Source of the DNA: Nostoc piscinale CENA21
GTDB taxonomy: Bacteria > Cyanobacteriota > Cyanobacteriia > Cyanobacteriales > Nostocaceae
Assembly: GCF_001298445.1 (NCBI RefSeq)
Contig: NZ_CP012036.1
Span: 2,173,263 to 2,237,262 of the forward strand
DNA: 64,000 nt
Reading direction: 5' to 3'
Under the pieces are notes generated by a model that was not told the origin of the DNA, did no database searches, and saw only the letters and a list, made by a program, of their open reading frames with translations. Positions 30,238 through 38,879 of this stretch are shown piece by piece (positions within the stretch are counted from its first letter, which is position 1; each line of letters begins with the position of its first letter). Position numbers and translations under genes: made by a program.

Positions 30238-30454
30238 GGAGTGTTCTCTCTGAAACCAACGTACATTTCGGACGATATCATTCATAATTGTCAATTGATA
30301 AAATTCCCTTCGTCAAAAGACAGGCTGTCAAACTTCTTTGTAATGATTGTGAATAGCGAATTTCAGTAGTTAAGAAAAGCTCATCTACAAATCAGCGATC
30401 GCACTCTTGCTATACTCACAATCAGTATGCAATTGGTTGCAGATCAAGCCTCTC
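30238..30454. other. petJ upstream region
   Basis: About 217 nt before the family B repeat, holding the presumed petJ promoter; it contains a HIP1-like GCGATCGC near 30395. I cannot point to a specific operator. Confidence 0.35.
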
Positions 30455-30578
30455 ATATCATGTCCTGTAAAAGACTTATCATAAAGACCGCAGGGGGCAG
30501 GAAGCAGGGGGAGAAAGAATTTTGTCTTTCTGCACAGATGTATGGAATTATAACTAACTACCAGGACTTAAGATCATA
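30455..30578. mobile_element. MITE-like repeat, family B copy 1
   Basis: Ends resemble ATATCATGTCC...GGAC-TTA-GATCAT. The interior (AAGACCGCAGGGGGCAGG; AGGGGGAGAAAGAATTTTGT; CTTTCTGCACAGATGT) is nearly identical to 53224-53346. Its right end overlaps the last codons and stop of the ABC ATPase gene. Confidence 0.65.
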
Positions 30579-31372
30579 CCCTTACGCCCAATAGGAACAC
30601 ACAGTGGTGTTCCGATAATTGGGTCAGGCACAATCCGACATTCTAAGCCAAATACTTCTTGTACCATCTCCTCTGTCATAACATTTTGTGGTTCTCCAGC
30701 CGTAAAAATTCTTCCTTGCTTGACAGCCACTAAATAATCTGCATAACGACAAGCTTGATTTAAATCATGCAGCACCATTACAATAGTTCTTCCTTGATGC
30801 TGGTTCAATTCATATAACAAATCTAAGACTTCTATTTGATGTGCTAAATCTAAAAAAGTAGTAGGTTCATCTAGTAGTAAAATATCTGTATCTTGTGCCA
30901 AGGCCATTGCAATCCAAGCACGTTGTCTTTGTCCGCCCGATAAAGTGTCTAAGGCTCGATTGGCTAAATTTAATAAATTTGTAATTTCGAGTGCTTGTTG
31001 GACAATTTTTTCATCTTTTTCTGACCATTGTTGTAGCCAGTTTTGATAAGGATAACGTCCTTGTCCTACCAAATCTTTGACAGTTAGCCCTTCAGGCGCT
31101 AAGGGATTTTGCGGCAAGATTCCCAATTGTTGGGCTACTTCTTTAGTAGAAAGATTAAAAATAGATTGACCATCAAGATAAACTTTACCACCATAAGGTT
31201 TTAGAAGTCTGGCTAAACCTCTTAATAAGGTGGATTTACCACAACCATTTGCACCAACTAAAGCACTAATTTTGCCGCTGGGAATTGTCAAATTTAGGTC
31301 ACGAATAATTGGCGTACCATCATAAGCCAAAGATAAACTTTTCGTTGATAAGCCTTTCATATTTTTTACCAT
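30554..31372 (-). CDS. Iron-siderophore ABC transporter ATP-binding protein (FecE/FhuC type)
   Basis: This 272-residue ATPase energises import through the two permeases encoded upstream. It has Walker A GANGCGKST, signature LSGGQRQR, Walker B DILLLDEPT and a switch His in VLHDLN. The start may be ATG 31372 or the in-frame ATG at 31360 (MKGLSTKSL). The last residues (MILSPGS) and stop are coded by the right end of a family B repeat, so the original C-terminus was probably different. The family A repeat 31401-31505 separates it from the FecD-type gene. Confidence 0.92.
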   Translation of the reverse strand: MVKNMKGLSTKSLSLAYDGTPIIRDLNLTIPSGKISALVGANGCGKSTLLRGLARLLKPYGGKVYLDGQSIFNLSTKEVAQQLGILPQNPLAPEGLTVKDLVGQGRYPYQNWLQQWSEKDEKIVQQALEITNLLNLANRALDTLSGGQRQRAWIAMALAQDTDILLLDEPTTFLDLAHQIEVLDLLYELNQHQGRTIVMVLHDLNQACRYADYLVAVKQGRIFTAGEPQNVMTEEMVQEVFGLECRIVPDPIIGTPLCVPIGRKGMILSPGS

Positions 31373-31400
31373 CTTAAATTAATAAAAATCAGATTTTATC

Positions 31401-31505
31401 TAGTACAACGTAGCCGAAATAAAGATACCATTTCAAGTTAATGAAAAATTTGTGATATAAGTTGATTTTTTACTTTTGACTTCTTATTTTTGCCTTGTTG
31501 TACTA
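31401..31505. mobile_element. MITE-like repeat, family A copy 2
   Basis: It begins TAGTACA and ends TGTACTA (105 bp), with the same interior as 3181-3282. It lies between two co-transcribed-looking iron transporter genes. Confidence 0.7.
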
Positions 31506-31515
31506 GTCTCCAAAA

Positions 31516-32556
31516 CTATTTCTTCCGATTCCGAATTAACAAATAGAGGAAATAAGGCGCACCGACGGCAGCCGTCACAATGCCACAAGGAATTTCAATA
31601 GGTGCAAACATAGTTCTTCCTAGAAAGTCTGCTATTACAACTAACATTCCTCCCAACAATGTCGAGATAGGAATCAAGCCTTGATGATTTGTACCTACTA
31701 ACTGTCTGCCGATATGGGGTGCAATTAATCCTACAAAACCAATCATTCCTGCTGTGGCGACTGCTGCACCAGCTAAGGCAACACCAACTAACACCAGTAA
31801 ACCCCGTTGCCATTCCACACGAGTTCCTAAACCTTTGGCGACATCATCCCCCAAATTTAAGGCGTTCAAATGTCTGGCTAGGATCAACGCCATTGGGACA
31901 AAAACGATTAACCAAGGTAAGAAGGAAAAGACTTGTTCCCATGTGCGTCCGTAAACACTACCCGCTAACCACACCAAGGCATCACTGACGCTATAAATAT
32001 TGCCAAAGGTAATCATTAAGCTGGTGAATGCGCTGGCGATCGCCGACAACCCCACGCCCATTAAAATAAACAAAACGGGGGAACTACCATTGTTCCAAGC
32101 TAAAGAGTAAATTAACCCAGCCATTAATAAAGCACCGCCAAAGGCTGATAAGGGCAAGGCGTAAATGGGTGCTGTTGGTAAGAGTACAATTATTGCAACT
32201 GCCGCTAGACCTGCGCCTGCATTAATCCCAATAATACTGGGGTCAGCTAATGGGTTGCGTGTGATGCCTTGAAAGATAGTCCCAGCAACCCCCAGTGCCA
32301 TTCCCACCATGACAGCTACTAAGGTACGGGGTAGACGCAGATTATCAATCACAAAAGCATGATCTGGGTTGCCTGTATCTATACCCAATACAGTTTTGAC
32401 GATATCTAAGGGAGAAATCGGATATTCACCTTGTCCTAAATTCATCACCATCGCCACCACAACCGCCACTGCCAAACATAACAGCATTGGTGGCACACGG
32501 CGGTCAATCCGCAAAGATATCGTTTCAGAACGGAATACAAGCCAATCCAATTTCAT
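31516..32556 (-). CDS. Iron-siderophore ABC transporter permease (FecCD family), second subunit
   Basis: A 346-residue inner-membrane permease with about nine or ten hydrophobic helices and the FecCD signatures (GMALGVAGTIFQGITRNPLADPSIIGINAGAG; LPRTLVAVMVG; FVGLIAPHIGRQLVG, given here in parts). Its ATG overlaps the stop of the upstream permease by 4 nt, so the two are translationally coupled. They probably form a heterodimer like FhuB halves or FecC/FecD. No periplasmic binding protein gene is in the cluster. Confidence 0.93.
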   Translation of the reverse strand: MKLDWLVFRSETISLRIDRRVPPMLLCLAVAVVVAMVMNLGQGEYPISPLDIVKTVLGIDTGNPDHAFVIDNLRLPRTLVAVMVGMALGVAGTIFQGITRNPLADPSIIGINAGAGLAAVAIIVLLPTAPIYALPLSAFGGALLMAGLIYSLAWNNGSSPVLFILMGVGLSAIASAFTSLMITFGNIYSVSDALVWLAGSVYGRTWEQVFSFLPWLIVFVPMALILARHLNALNLGDDVAKGLGTRVEWQRGLLVLVGVALAGAAVATAGMIGFVGLIAPHIGRQLVGTNHQGLIPISTLLGGMLVVIADFLGRTMFAPIEIPCGIVTAAVGAPYFLYLLIRNRKK

Positions 32557-33584
32557 TTTCTTACCTTCGATTTAGCCAAGTAGACAAAAAAGGGTGCGCC
32601 AACCAAGGCTGTCATAACTCCTACTGGTATTTCTTGGGGTTTGAGTAAGACACGCGCCGCGATATCTGCAATTAACAGTAAAGTTGCACCCAAGACTGCG
32701 GAATAAGGCAAAATCCAACAGTAATCAGCTTTGATAAAAAACCGCACAATATGGGGAACAATTAAGCCAATAAAGCCAACTGGCCCAGCTAAAGATACAG
32801 AACTTCCCGCCAGTAAGACTACGCTGATGGCAGTCGTAATTTTTACCCAACCCGTCTGTTGACCCAAGCCTTTAGCCACATCTTCACCTAGACTCATGGT
32901 GGTAATTTGTCTACCCAGGGCAAAAGCTACTACTAAGCCAATCACGACAAAAGGTAATGCTGACAATAATATATTGATATCGCGACCAGCTAGTGAACCA
33001 GCTAACCAAAATCGAATTTCTTCTAAGGTTCTTTGGCTAACTATGAGCATCGCCGTCATCACGGAAGAAATCAGGGCGGTGATTGCTGCGCCTGCAATGG
33101 TGAGATTCAGTGGGGTGGCTCCGCCTTTGCCCAAGGAACCAATCAGGTAGACTAACATTGCTGTCACTCCTGCACCTAAAAAAGCTACGAGTGTTAAAAC
33201 ATTTAAGGAAGAGCTACCAAAGACAAAGGTTGTGGCGACTACAGCTAATGCGGCTCCTGACTCAATACCCAAAATTCCGGGATCTGCTAAGGGGTTGCGT
33301 GTCAAACCTTGCATTAATGCGCCCGCAACTGCCAATGCTGATCCTACCAGCAACGCGATGAGCGATCGCGGTAATCTCACTGTCTGAATGACTAAATGTT
33401 CATAAGAACCATCAAAGATGATGAAGGATGCCAAAATCTTATTTATTGGTATTTCTGCCGCACCTAAAGTAACACTAAACACCAAGCAAACCAGCAGAAT
33501 CAGTATGCCCAGAATCAGCCCCAAGAATGGCGATATTTTGGGTTTATGCCAGTTTATTGGTGATGCTGTGGTTGCTTTTGTCAT
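32553..33584 (-). CDS. Iron-siderophore ABC transporter permease (FecCD family), first subunit
   Basis: A 343-residue permease with a helical pattern and motifs matching the FecCD family (LPRSLIALLVGSALAVAGAL; MQGLTRNPLADPGILGIE; FIGLIVPHIVRFF). It is the first gene of the operon fecC-like/fecD-like/fecE-like on the minus strand. About 35% of residues agree by eye with the second permease. Substrates in this family are Fe(III)-hydroxamates, dicitrate or cobalamin; the TonB receptor nearby favours a siderophore. Confidence 0.93.
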   Translation of the reverse strand: MTKATTASPINWHKPKISPFLGLILGILILLVCLVFSVTLGAAEIPINKILASFIIFDGSYEHLVIQTVRLPRSLIALLVGSALAVAGALMQGLTRNPLADPGILGIESGAALAVVATTFVFGSSSLNVLTLVAFLGAGVTAMLVYLIGSLGKGGATPLNLTIAGAAITALISSVMTAMLIVSQRTLEEIRFWLAGSLAGRDINILLSALPFVVIGLVVAFALGRQITTMSLGEDVAKGLGQQTGWVKITTAISVVLLAGSSVSLAGPVGFIGLIVPHIVRFFIKADYCWILPYSAVLGATLLLIADIAARVLLKPQEIPVGVMTALVGAPFFVYLAKSKVRK

Positions 33585-33688
33585 GCTCTTGGATTAATGG
33601 AAAATATCGTCATTTAGGTAAGCTATTTGTGTTTGCTTTGATATTGGCAATTACAACATCTTAATTGAGAATTTTTAGTAAATATTGA

Positions 33689-33713
33689 GCCGCGTATTCT
33701 TAGATACACGGCT
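33689..33713 (-). terminator. Hairpin behind the coiled-coil gene
   Basis: GCCGCGTAT and ATACACGGC form a stem with one mismatch; the minus-strand side lies downstream of the coiled-coil protein gene and upstream of the permease operon. The T-run is weak. Confidence 0.4.
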
Positions 33714-33841
33714 TTATTGCTCAATATGAGCAATGAGTTTCCAAATCATACTTTATACTTATTGGTAATTTTTTTCAACTCTTGGAGTTAAAAGGGCGAT
33801 CGCATCAACCAAGGGCTAATAATTTGATTTTTCCTGGCTCT

Positions 33842-34309
33842 TCATCTATCTTGTTCTGCGGCGCTGCGTTCTCGTGCCAAGCTATCAATCGCATCACCCA
33901 AGGCGGTGGTAAGACTTTTGCGAGTTTGGGCGTGGCTTTCTTGTTCAGTTTTCAAAGCTTGTAATAGGCGATCGCGTTCTTTAATTGCGGCAATCAATTT
34001 TGTCTGCAATTCTTCCACAGTATGGATTTGAGTAATTTCAGCTTGAATAGCTTCAACTGCTTTACCGTCAGCGAGTGTTGCGGCTTCAATACCTTGGAGT
34101 TTGTGAATATTGGCTTTGAGAGATGCGATCGTTTGTTGAAATAAATGCGCGTCTGTCCGGCGCTGTTCTGCTTCTGTATTGTAGAGTTTGCGCCATTTTT
34201 CGGCACTTTCCCAAGCCGCTGCTAAATCAACTCTTTGTTCTGCCAGTTGGCGTTTGAGTGCTTGAATTTCAGCTAACCACTGCTGTGTTAAAGATGTACT
34301 TTCACTCAT
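33842..34309 (-). CDS. Coiled-coil protein of unknown function
   Basis: A 155-residue, highly charged, almost entirely helical protein (MSESTSLTQQWLAEIQALKR... ERDRLLQALKTEQESHAQ). Heptad-like spacing covers residues 8-75 and 100-150. The ATG at 34307-34309 is chosen over an upstream one because the family-like N-terminus begins MSES. It has no membrane segment or signal peptide. I know of similar cyanobacterial hypothetical proteins but no function. Confidence 0.7.
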   Translation of the reverse strand: MSESTSLTQQWLAEIQALKRQLAEQRVDLAAAWESAEKWRKLYNTEAEQRRTDAHLFQQTIASLKANIHKLQGIEAATLADGKAVEAIQAEITQIHTVEELQTKLIAAIKERDRLLQALKTEQESHAQTRKSLTTALGDAIDSLARERSAAEQDR

Positions 34310-34438
34310 TTTTCTAAGGTTGTATTTGTATAGTGTCAGTTGTAACTGCACTCTGATTATCTGTCACTGTTAATTTGGTAAGGGTTGAGTATAGTGGTTA
34401 CAGTTTTACCATTGCCAATACTCGGTTGATTAATCAAT

Positions 34439-34945
34439 TTACCAATTTTCTAATATCAAATTTGCATCTTCGCTAATTAGCTCTTCAGGGGATTGAGCCG
34501 CTGACTCTATAATCTTCTTCGCTTCAGGAGTTCCGATTTCTGCTAATGCTAGGAGAGACTTTCTTGGCACATTGAGCCATTCATCATAAGACCATCGGTA
34601 TGTCAATGCCTTGGATAATGCAGGAATTGCTCTTTCATCACGCAATCCATCTAAAAGTTCAATAACTGATTCATGAAGACCATTATTACTCTCATCATTG
34701 AGGATTTGACAAAGTATAGGTGTGTAATCTTTTGATAGGTTACTCCATGCTGCCATCATGACCAACGAAGCCACAGGATAATCTGGATTTGAAGCATATT
34801 TTTCCAACTCCTGAATTACTTCGCTAACTGAAGGAGGTGATATCTCCAATTCCTTTTTCATCTCCTTTAAAAGTCTTGATGATTCAGTGGGTGTTGAAGA
34901 ATCCTTGAATAATTTCAGATATTTTTCAATCGTTTTACTTAGCAT
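34439..34945 (-). CDS. HEAT-repeat-like protein
   Basis: The 168-residue product from ATG 34945 (MLSKTIEKYLKLF) is helical with HEAT-like units (VIELLDGLRDERAIPALSKA; PRKSLLALAEIGTPEAKKII). HEAT proteins are binding scaffolds, and this size is common for phycobilin-lyase-unrelated or immunity-like proteins, but I see no catalytic motif. The frame extends 26 codons upstream through a palindromic repeat, which argues for the later start. Function is unknown. Confidence 0.7.
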   Translation of the reverse strand: MLSKTIEKYLKLFKDSSTPTESSRLLKEMKKELEISPPSVSEVIQELEKYASNPDYPVASLVMMAAWSNLSKDYTPILCQILNDESNNGLHESVIELLDGLRDERAIPALSKALTYRWSYDEWLNVPRKSLLALAEIGTPEAKKIIESAAQSPEELISEDANLILENW

Positions 34946-34977
34946 TTTATAGCCTAGTGATATTAGTGCGATCGCCT

Positions 34978-35160
34978 CTTGCGTAGGTTGGGTGGAACGA
35001 AGTGAAACCCAACAAACTTTCAACTACAAAAATATCTTAATTCCAAGGGTAAAATTGACGCTGCAATTATTTTACCTATTAAAATATTGCCTCAAAATAT
35101 CATGATTTGGTGTTGGGTTACGGCGCAATATATATTGTGTGCCTGCACCAACCTAATAGT
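34978..35160. repeat. Dispersed GTTGGGT hairpin repeats
   Basis: GTAGGTTGGGTGGAACGAAG...AACCCAACAA (about 34983-35014) and GTGTTGGGTTACGGCGCAAT...GCACCAACCTAA (about 35110-35158) are hairpin-forming cyanobacterial repeats. No gene is seen between 34946 and 35241. Confidence 0.5.
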
Positions 35161-35177
35161 ATTGAAATTTGATATTA

Positions 35178-35207
35178 CCAAAACGGGATAGGCTAACCTA
35201 TCCCGTC
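35178..35207 (-). terminator. Rho-independent terminator of ahcY
   Basis: On the minus strand ACGGGATAGG pairs perfectly with CCTATCCCGT over a TTAG loop, followed by TTTTGG, 35 nt behind the ahcY stop. Confidence 0.8.
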
Positions 35208-35241
35208 AACATATCCTATCGCTTAAACTTTAACACTAAGT

Positions 35242-36519
35242 TTAAGTTCCACTAGTCCAAGAGTTGATGTACTCAATTTGATCTGGTGTTAAGGAATCAA
35301 TGCTAATACCAATAGCTTGCAACTTCAACCGCGCAATTTCTTGGTCTACTTCGGCAGGAATCGAGTGCAAACCAGGTTCCAATTTACCTTGATTCTTCAC
35401 CAAGTATTCACAAGCCAACGCTTGGTTAGCAAAGCTCATATCCATTACCGCGCTAGGATGTCCTTCGGCGGCGGCGAGGTTGACCAAACGTCCTTCACCC
35501 AAAACAATCACTGATTTACCACTCTTCAGTTTATATTGTTCGGTAAAGGGGCGGACTAGCTTGATTTCTTCAGCTTGACTAGCCAAGTATTTCAGGTCAA
35601 GTTCGATATCAAAGTGACCGGAGTTACAAACGATCGCACCGTCTTTCATCACATCGAAATGTTCACCGCGAATGACGTGCTTGTTACCAGTCACGGTAAT
35701 AAACAAATCACCTTGGGGTGCAGCTTCAGCCATCGGTAAAACGCGGAAGCCATCCATGACAGCTTCAATTGCTTTGATGGGGTCAATTTCGGTGACAATG
35801 ACGTTTGCACCCAAACCACGAGCGCGTAATGCTGTACCTTTACCGCACCAGCCATAACCAGCAACAACAATAGTTTTGCCAGCTAAGAGAATATTTGTCG
35901 CCCGGATAATGCCGTCGAGGGTTGATTGTCCTGTACCGTAGCGATTATCAAAGAAATGTTTGGTGTCTGCGTCGTTAACATTCACAGCCGGGAAGGTGAG
36001 AACACCATCTTTGAACATCGCCCGTAAGCGCACAATTCCCGTTGTAGTTTCTTCGGTAGTCCCAATTAAATCAGCAATTTGATGTTGACGCTGCTGAACT
36101 AAGGTAGCTACCACATCACTACCATCATCAATAATAATGTTAGGACGGTGGTCTAAAGCAATTTGAACGTGGCGGTTATAGGTTTCGCTGTCTTCGCCTT
36201 TGATTGCAAAAACGGGAATTTCATGATCAACAACGAGACTAGCAGCTACGTCATCTTGAGTTGATAAGGGGTTACTTGCAATTAAAACTGCATCTGCACC
36301 GCCAGCTTTGAGTGCAATGGCTAGATGTGCTGTTTCGGTGGTGACGTGGGCGCAAGCCACAAGACGCAGGCCAGCAAAAGGTTTTTCTTGGGCAAAGCGA
36401 TCGCGGATTTGCCGTAAAACTGGCATTTCCCGTCCAGCCCATTCAATACGCTGTCTTCCCAAGGGAGCGAGGGCGAGGTCTTTAACCTCGTGCTTTAATC
36501 GGGGAGAAGTTGCGGTCAT
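35242..36519 (-). CDS. ahcY: Adenosylhomocysteinase (S-adenosylhomocysteine hydrolase)
   Basis: The 425-residue cytosolic enzyme splits S-adenosylhomocysteine to adenosine and homocysteine in the methyl cycle. It has the NAD-binding GYGWCGKG, the substrate-region HVTTETAHLAI, the invariant DGIIRATNILLAGK and the family ending YINSW. The length is typical of the short bacterial type that lacks the 40-residue insert. The ATG is at 36517-36519. It is a single-gene unit with a clear terminator. Confidence 0.96.
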   Translation of the reverse strand: MTATSPRLKHEVKDLALAPLGRQRIEWAGREMPVLRQIRDRFAQEKPFAGLRLVACAHVTTETAHLAIALKAGGADAVLIASNPLSTQDDVAASLVVDHEIPVFAIKGEDSETYNRHVQIALDHRPNIIIDDGSDVVATLVQQRQHQIADLIGTTEETTTGIVRLRAMFKDGVLTFPAVNVNDADTKHFFDNRYGTGQSTLDGIIRATNILLAGKTIVVAGYGWCGKGTALRARGLGANVIVTEIDPIKAIEAVMDGFRVLPMAEAAPQGDLFITVTGNKHVIRGEHFDVMKDGAIVCNSGHFDIELDLKYLASQAEEIKLVRPFTEQYKLKSGKSVIVLGEGRLVNLAAAEGHPSAVMDMSFANQALACEYLVKNQGKLEPGLHSIPAEVDQEIARLKLQAIGISIDSLTPDQIEYINSWTSGT

Positions 36520-36719
36520 AAGTTCCTCAAAAACGTAAAAAATGTACGTAAATATCGGTTACGCACTTTATTAGTTTATTGTACGACTAGAATTTTTGGG
36601 TTGTTTAGTTCGGATTTAGAATTGGAGGGCGATCGCTAAAAATTGCCCCTCCGCTCCTCTAGATACTTTTAATATCTTCTATAAGACCTTTCGCACCAAT
36701 GACATTTGCACTTTTTTAA

Positions 36720-37772
36720 TTAAAATTTAGTATTGCTCAGGTTGGCATCGCTCAGAATAGCACCGCTTAGGTTGGCACCTTTTAAGTTAGCACTGCTTAG
36801 GTTAGCATCGAACAGGTTGGCATTGCTCAGGTCAGTATTACTCAGGTTGGCATTACTCAGGTCGGTATAACTCAGGTCTGCATTACTCAGGTCTACATTA
36901 CTCAGGTCTGCATTACTCAGGTCGCTAAACCACAGTTTAGCATTCCATAGTTTGGCACCTGACAGGTTGATACCTCTGAGGTTGGCATTGCATAGACTGA
37001 CATCGCTGAGGTTGGCATTGCTCAAGTCGGCGTTACTCAGGTCGGCATAACTTAGGTCAGCATCGCTTAAATCGGTATTACTCAGGTCAGCATCACTTAG
37101 GTCAATACCTTTCAGCTTGACATCACTCAAGTAGAAACTTCTATGAGTAACAAAGGGTTTGGCAATTTTCTCTACTAAAGACCATTTTGCTTTATTGGAA
37201 CGCTTGCTCAAAATTTTGATATCTTCAGTAGGAAACTTGTTTATTTGAGTTAATTGTCCTGAATTCAAAAGATATACAAGCCATTCAATATCTTGTTCAG
37301 AAACTTGTATAGATAAATTAATGTTACCAACTTGAAAATCATTAATTTTTATAGTATATCCTGCATATTCTCGTAAAATTGATTGCAGAATTATTAAATT
37401 TTCAACTGAATTTACATCACCGTGAAATGCAATAACAACTTGTTTTTCCTCTATCTCAATTTCTCGGCGATCTATTTGCTCGATATCATCATTAGTATCG
37501 GAAATAAGAGCTAATTCCTCAGATGTTACTCCTGCAATTTCTCGCCAATCAAGACTTAATCCTTCACGTATTCTTGTAAAAGAATCAATCTGAATTGGTT
37601 CACATTCAAAAAATTTCGTCACCACACTACGAGATAAAAGTTGAGATTTCGCAAAGTCTGTTTTTGAATCAAATTTATAAGCTTTTAAAGATATTTCTGC
37701 TCTTTCAATACCTTCTGGCGTGGTAGTGATGGTAATTTTCCTCTTTTCTCTACCAAAGCTAGGTTTTGTCAT
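36720..37772 (-). CDS. Pentapeptide-repeat protein with helix-turn-helix-like N-terminal region
   Basis: The 350-residue protein has three parts. Residues 1-85 (TTPEGIERAEISLKAY... RIREGLSLDWREIAG) look like the DNA-binding-like or effector-associated domain seen at the front of several cyanobacterial STAND and pentapeptide proteins. Residues ~110-175 (VVIAFHGDVNSVENLIILQS; FQVGNINLSIQVSEQDIEWL) form an alpha/beta domain also common in these. Residues ~218-350 are pentapeptide repeats (A(D/N)LSN type), predicted to fold as a square beta-helix. It resembles regulatory or conflict-system adaptor proteins; the function is unknown. Confidence 0.82.
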   Translation of the reverse strand: MTKPSFGREKRKITITTTPEGIERAEISLKAYKFDSKTDFAKSQLLSRSVVTKFFECEPIQIDSFTRIREGLSLDWREIAGVTSEELALISDTNDDIEQIDRREIEIEEKQVVIAFHGDVNSVENLIILQSILREYAGYTIKINDFQVGNINLSIQVSEQDIEWLVYLLNSGQLTQINKFPTEDIKILSKRSNKAKWSLVEKIAKPFVTHRSFYLSDVKLKGIDLSDADLSNTDLSDADLSYADLSNADLSNANLSDVSLCNANLRGINLSGAKLWNAKLWFSDLSNADLSNVDLSNADLSYTDLSNANLSNTDLSNANLFDANLSSANLKGANLSGAILSDANLSNTKF

Positions 37773-37856
37773 AATTTGGCTAGGATTTTTTAGGCGTAAT
37801 TATTTACTGAGTCGAGACTAAGGCATAAAACAATACAGTTTAGCAAGTTCAAACTA

Positions 37857-38702
37857 TCACTGGTCTAACCAAGCCTGTAAATCAGCCAAACTGGTAAAAT
37901 CTAGCAATGCTTCGCTCAACTCTTCCAGAACAGGCAAAGGCAAACCAGCAATTTTAGAGCGAATTTCCTCAGACAGTTCGCCAAACCGCTTGGTTAGCTG
38001 TCGAGTAATCAGATTAAATGTTGTTGCTTCTGTCAGTTCTTCTCGAACTTCTTCTTTAATTTCTCGGTAAACTCTCGTTTCTTTGAGCGTAATTCCCAAC
38101 ATTGACTCAACCTCTGTTCTAGTTAATTGTTCAAACTTGTACACCATAATCGTCAGAATCATCTCTATTATGGCGCGACTCCCTGGCTCTGTGACTTCTT
38201 GGCGAGTTCTAGTTAAAAGATATCTCGCTTCTTCTGGCGCTTGATTTTCTTCTAGCGTTGTCAGCACCATTAACGCCACCCATATTGGTAAAGAGCGAAT
38301 ATTACCTAATTCATCCAGATACACCCGATGCACTTGTCCACCGTTGAGGAATGAGCGATGTGGATGAAGATCACTTTGTTCTGTATTTCGTGATGGATAA
38401 ATTATGACTGCTTGCCAATCACTAAATCTGGCACGGTTGCGGTAAAAATAGAGTGCAGACTCAGCAAATACTCTTTCGTAAAGCTGTTCATCTGTTTGAA
38501 ATTGCACTTCACAGAAGTAAACAACGCCTGCACCTTGATTTTCTGGCGGGAGAAACACACCATCAATTTCAAATTTCGGTTCTTTGACGGCTACTGAATC
38601 AAATCGGTATGCTTCTGCATTGCTGGGTGGTGTTGCTAATAATTGAAATAACAGTGTAGGAGATTGTTGAAATAGTTTGTAAAATATTGAATCTCGACGC
38701 AT
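37857..38702 (-). CDS. Rpn-family nuclease/DUF2887 protein with C-terminal DUF4351
   Basis: The 281 residues open with MRRDSIFYKLFQQSP, typical of Rpn/DUF2887 proteins, which have a PD-(D/E)xK nuclease fold. The likely catalytic residues are Asp in FEIDGVFLPP and the Glu-x-Gln in FCEVQFQ. The end (QLTKRFGELSEEIRSKIAGL; LADLQAWL) is a DUF4351 domain. Such genes are numerous in Nostocales and related to recombination-promoting nucleases. It stands alone. Confidence 0.9.
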   Translation of the reverse strand: MRRDSIFYKLFQQSPTLLFQLLATPPSNAEAYRFDSVAVKEPKFEIDGVFLPPENQGAGVVYFCEVQFQTDEQLYERVFAESALYFYRNRARFSDWQAVIIYPSRNTEQSDLHPHRSFLNGGQVHRVYLDELGNIRSLPIWVALMVLTTLEENQAPEEARYLLTRTRQEVTEPGSRAIIEMILTIMVYKFEQLTRTEVESMLGITLKETRVYREIKEEVREELTEATTFNLITRQLTKRFGELSEEIRSKIAGLPLPVLEELSEALLDFTSLADLQAWLDQ

Positions 38703-38879
38703 AGATTAGTATTAGCCATATATATTCATTATTTTAGATTTAAATGCGTATTTTTGATTAATATTATTTTATTTATCGTTAAAAATCAAACATAAAGCCA
38801 TCAGATAAGAGTCGCCAATCAGTGACAACAAGTTCATTATGTAACCAGTGTTGCATTAGTTAGTATTGAAGAAAGTCAA

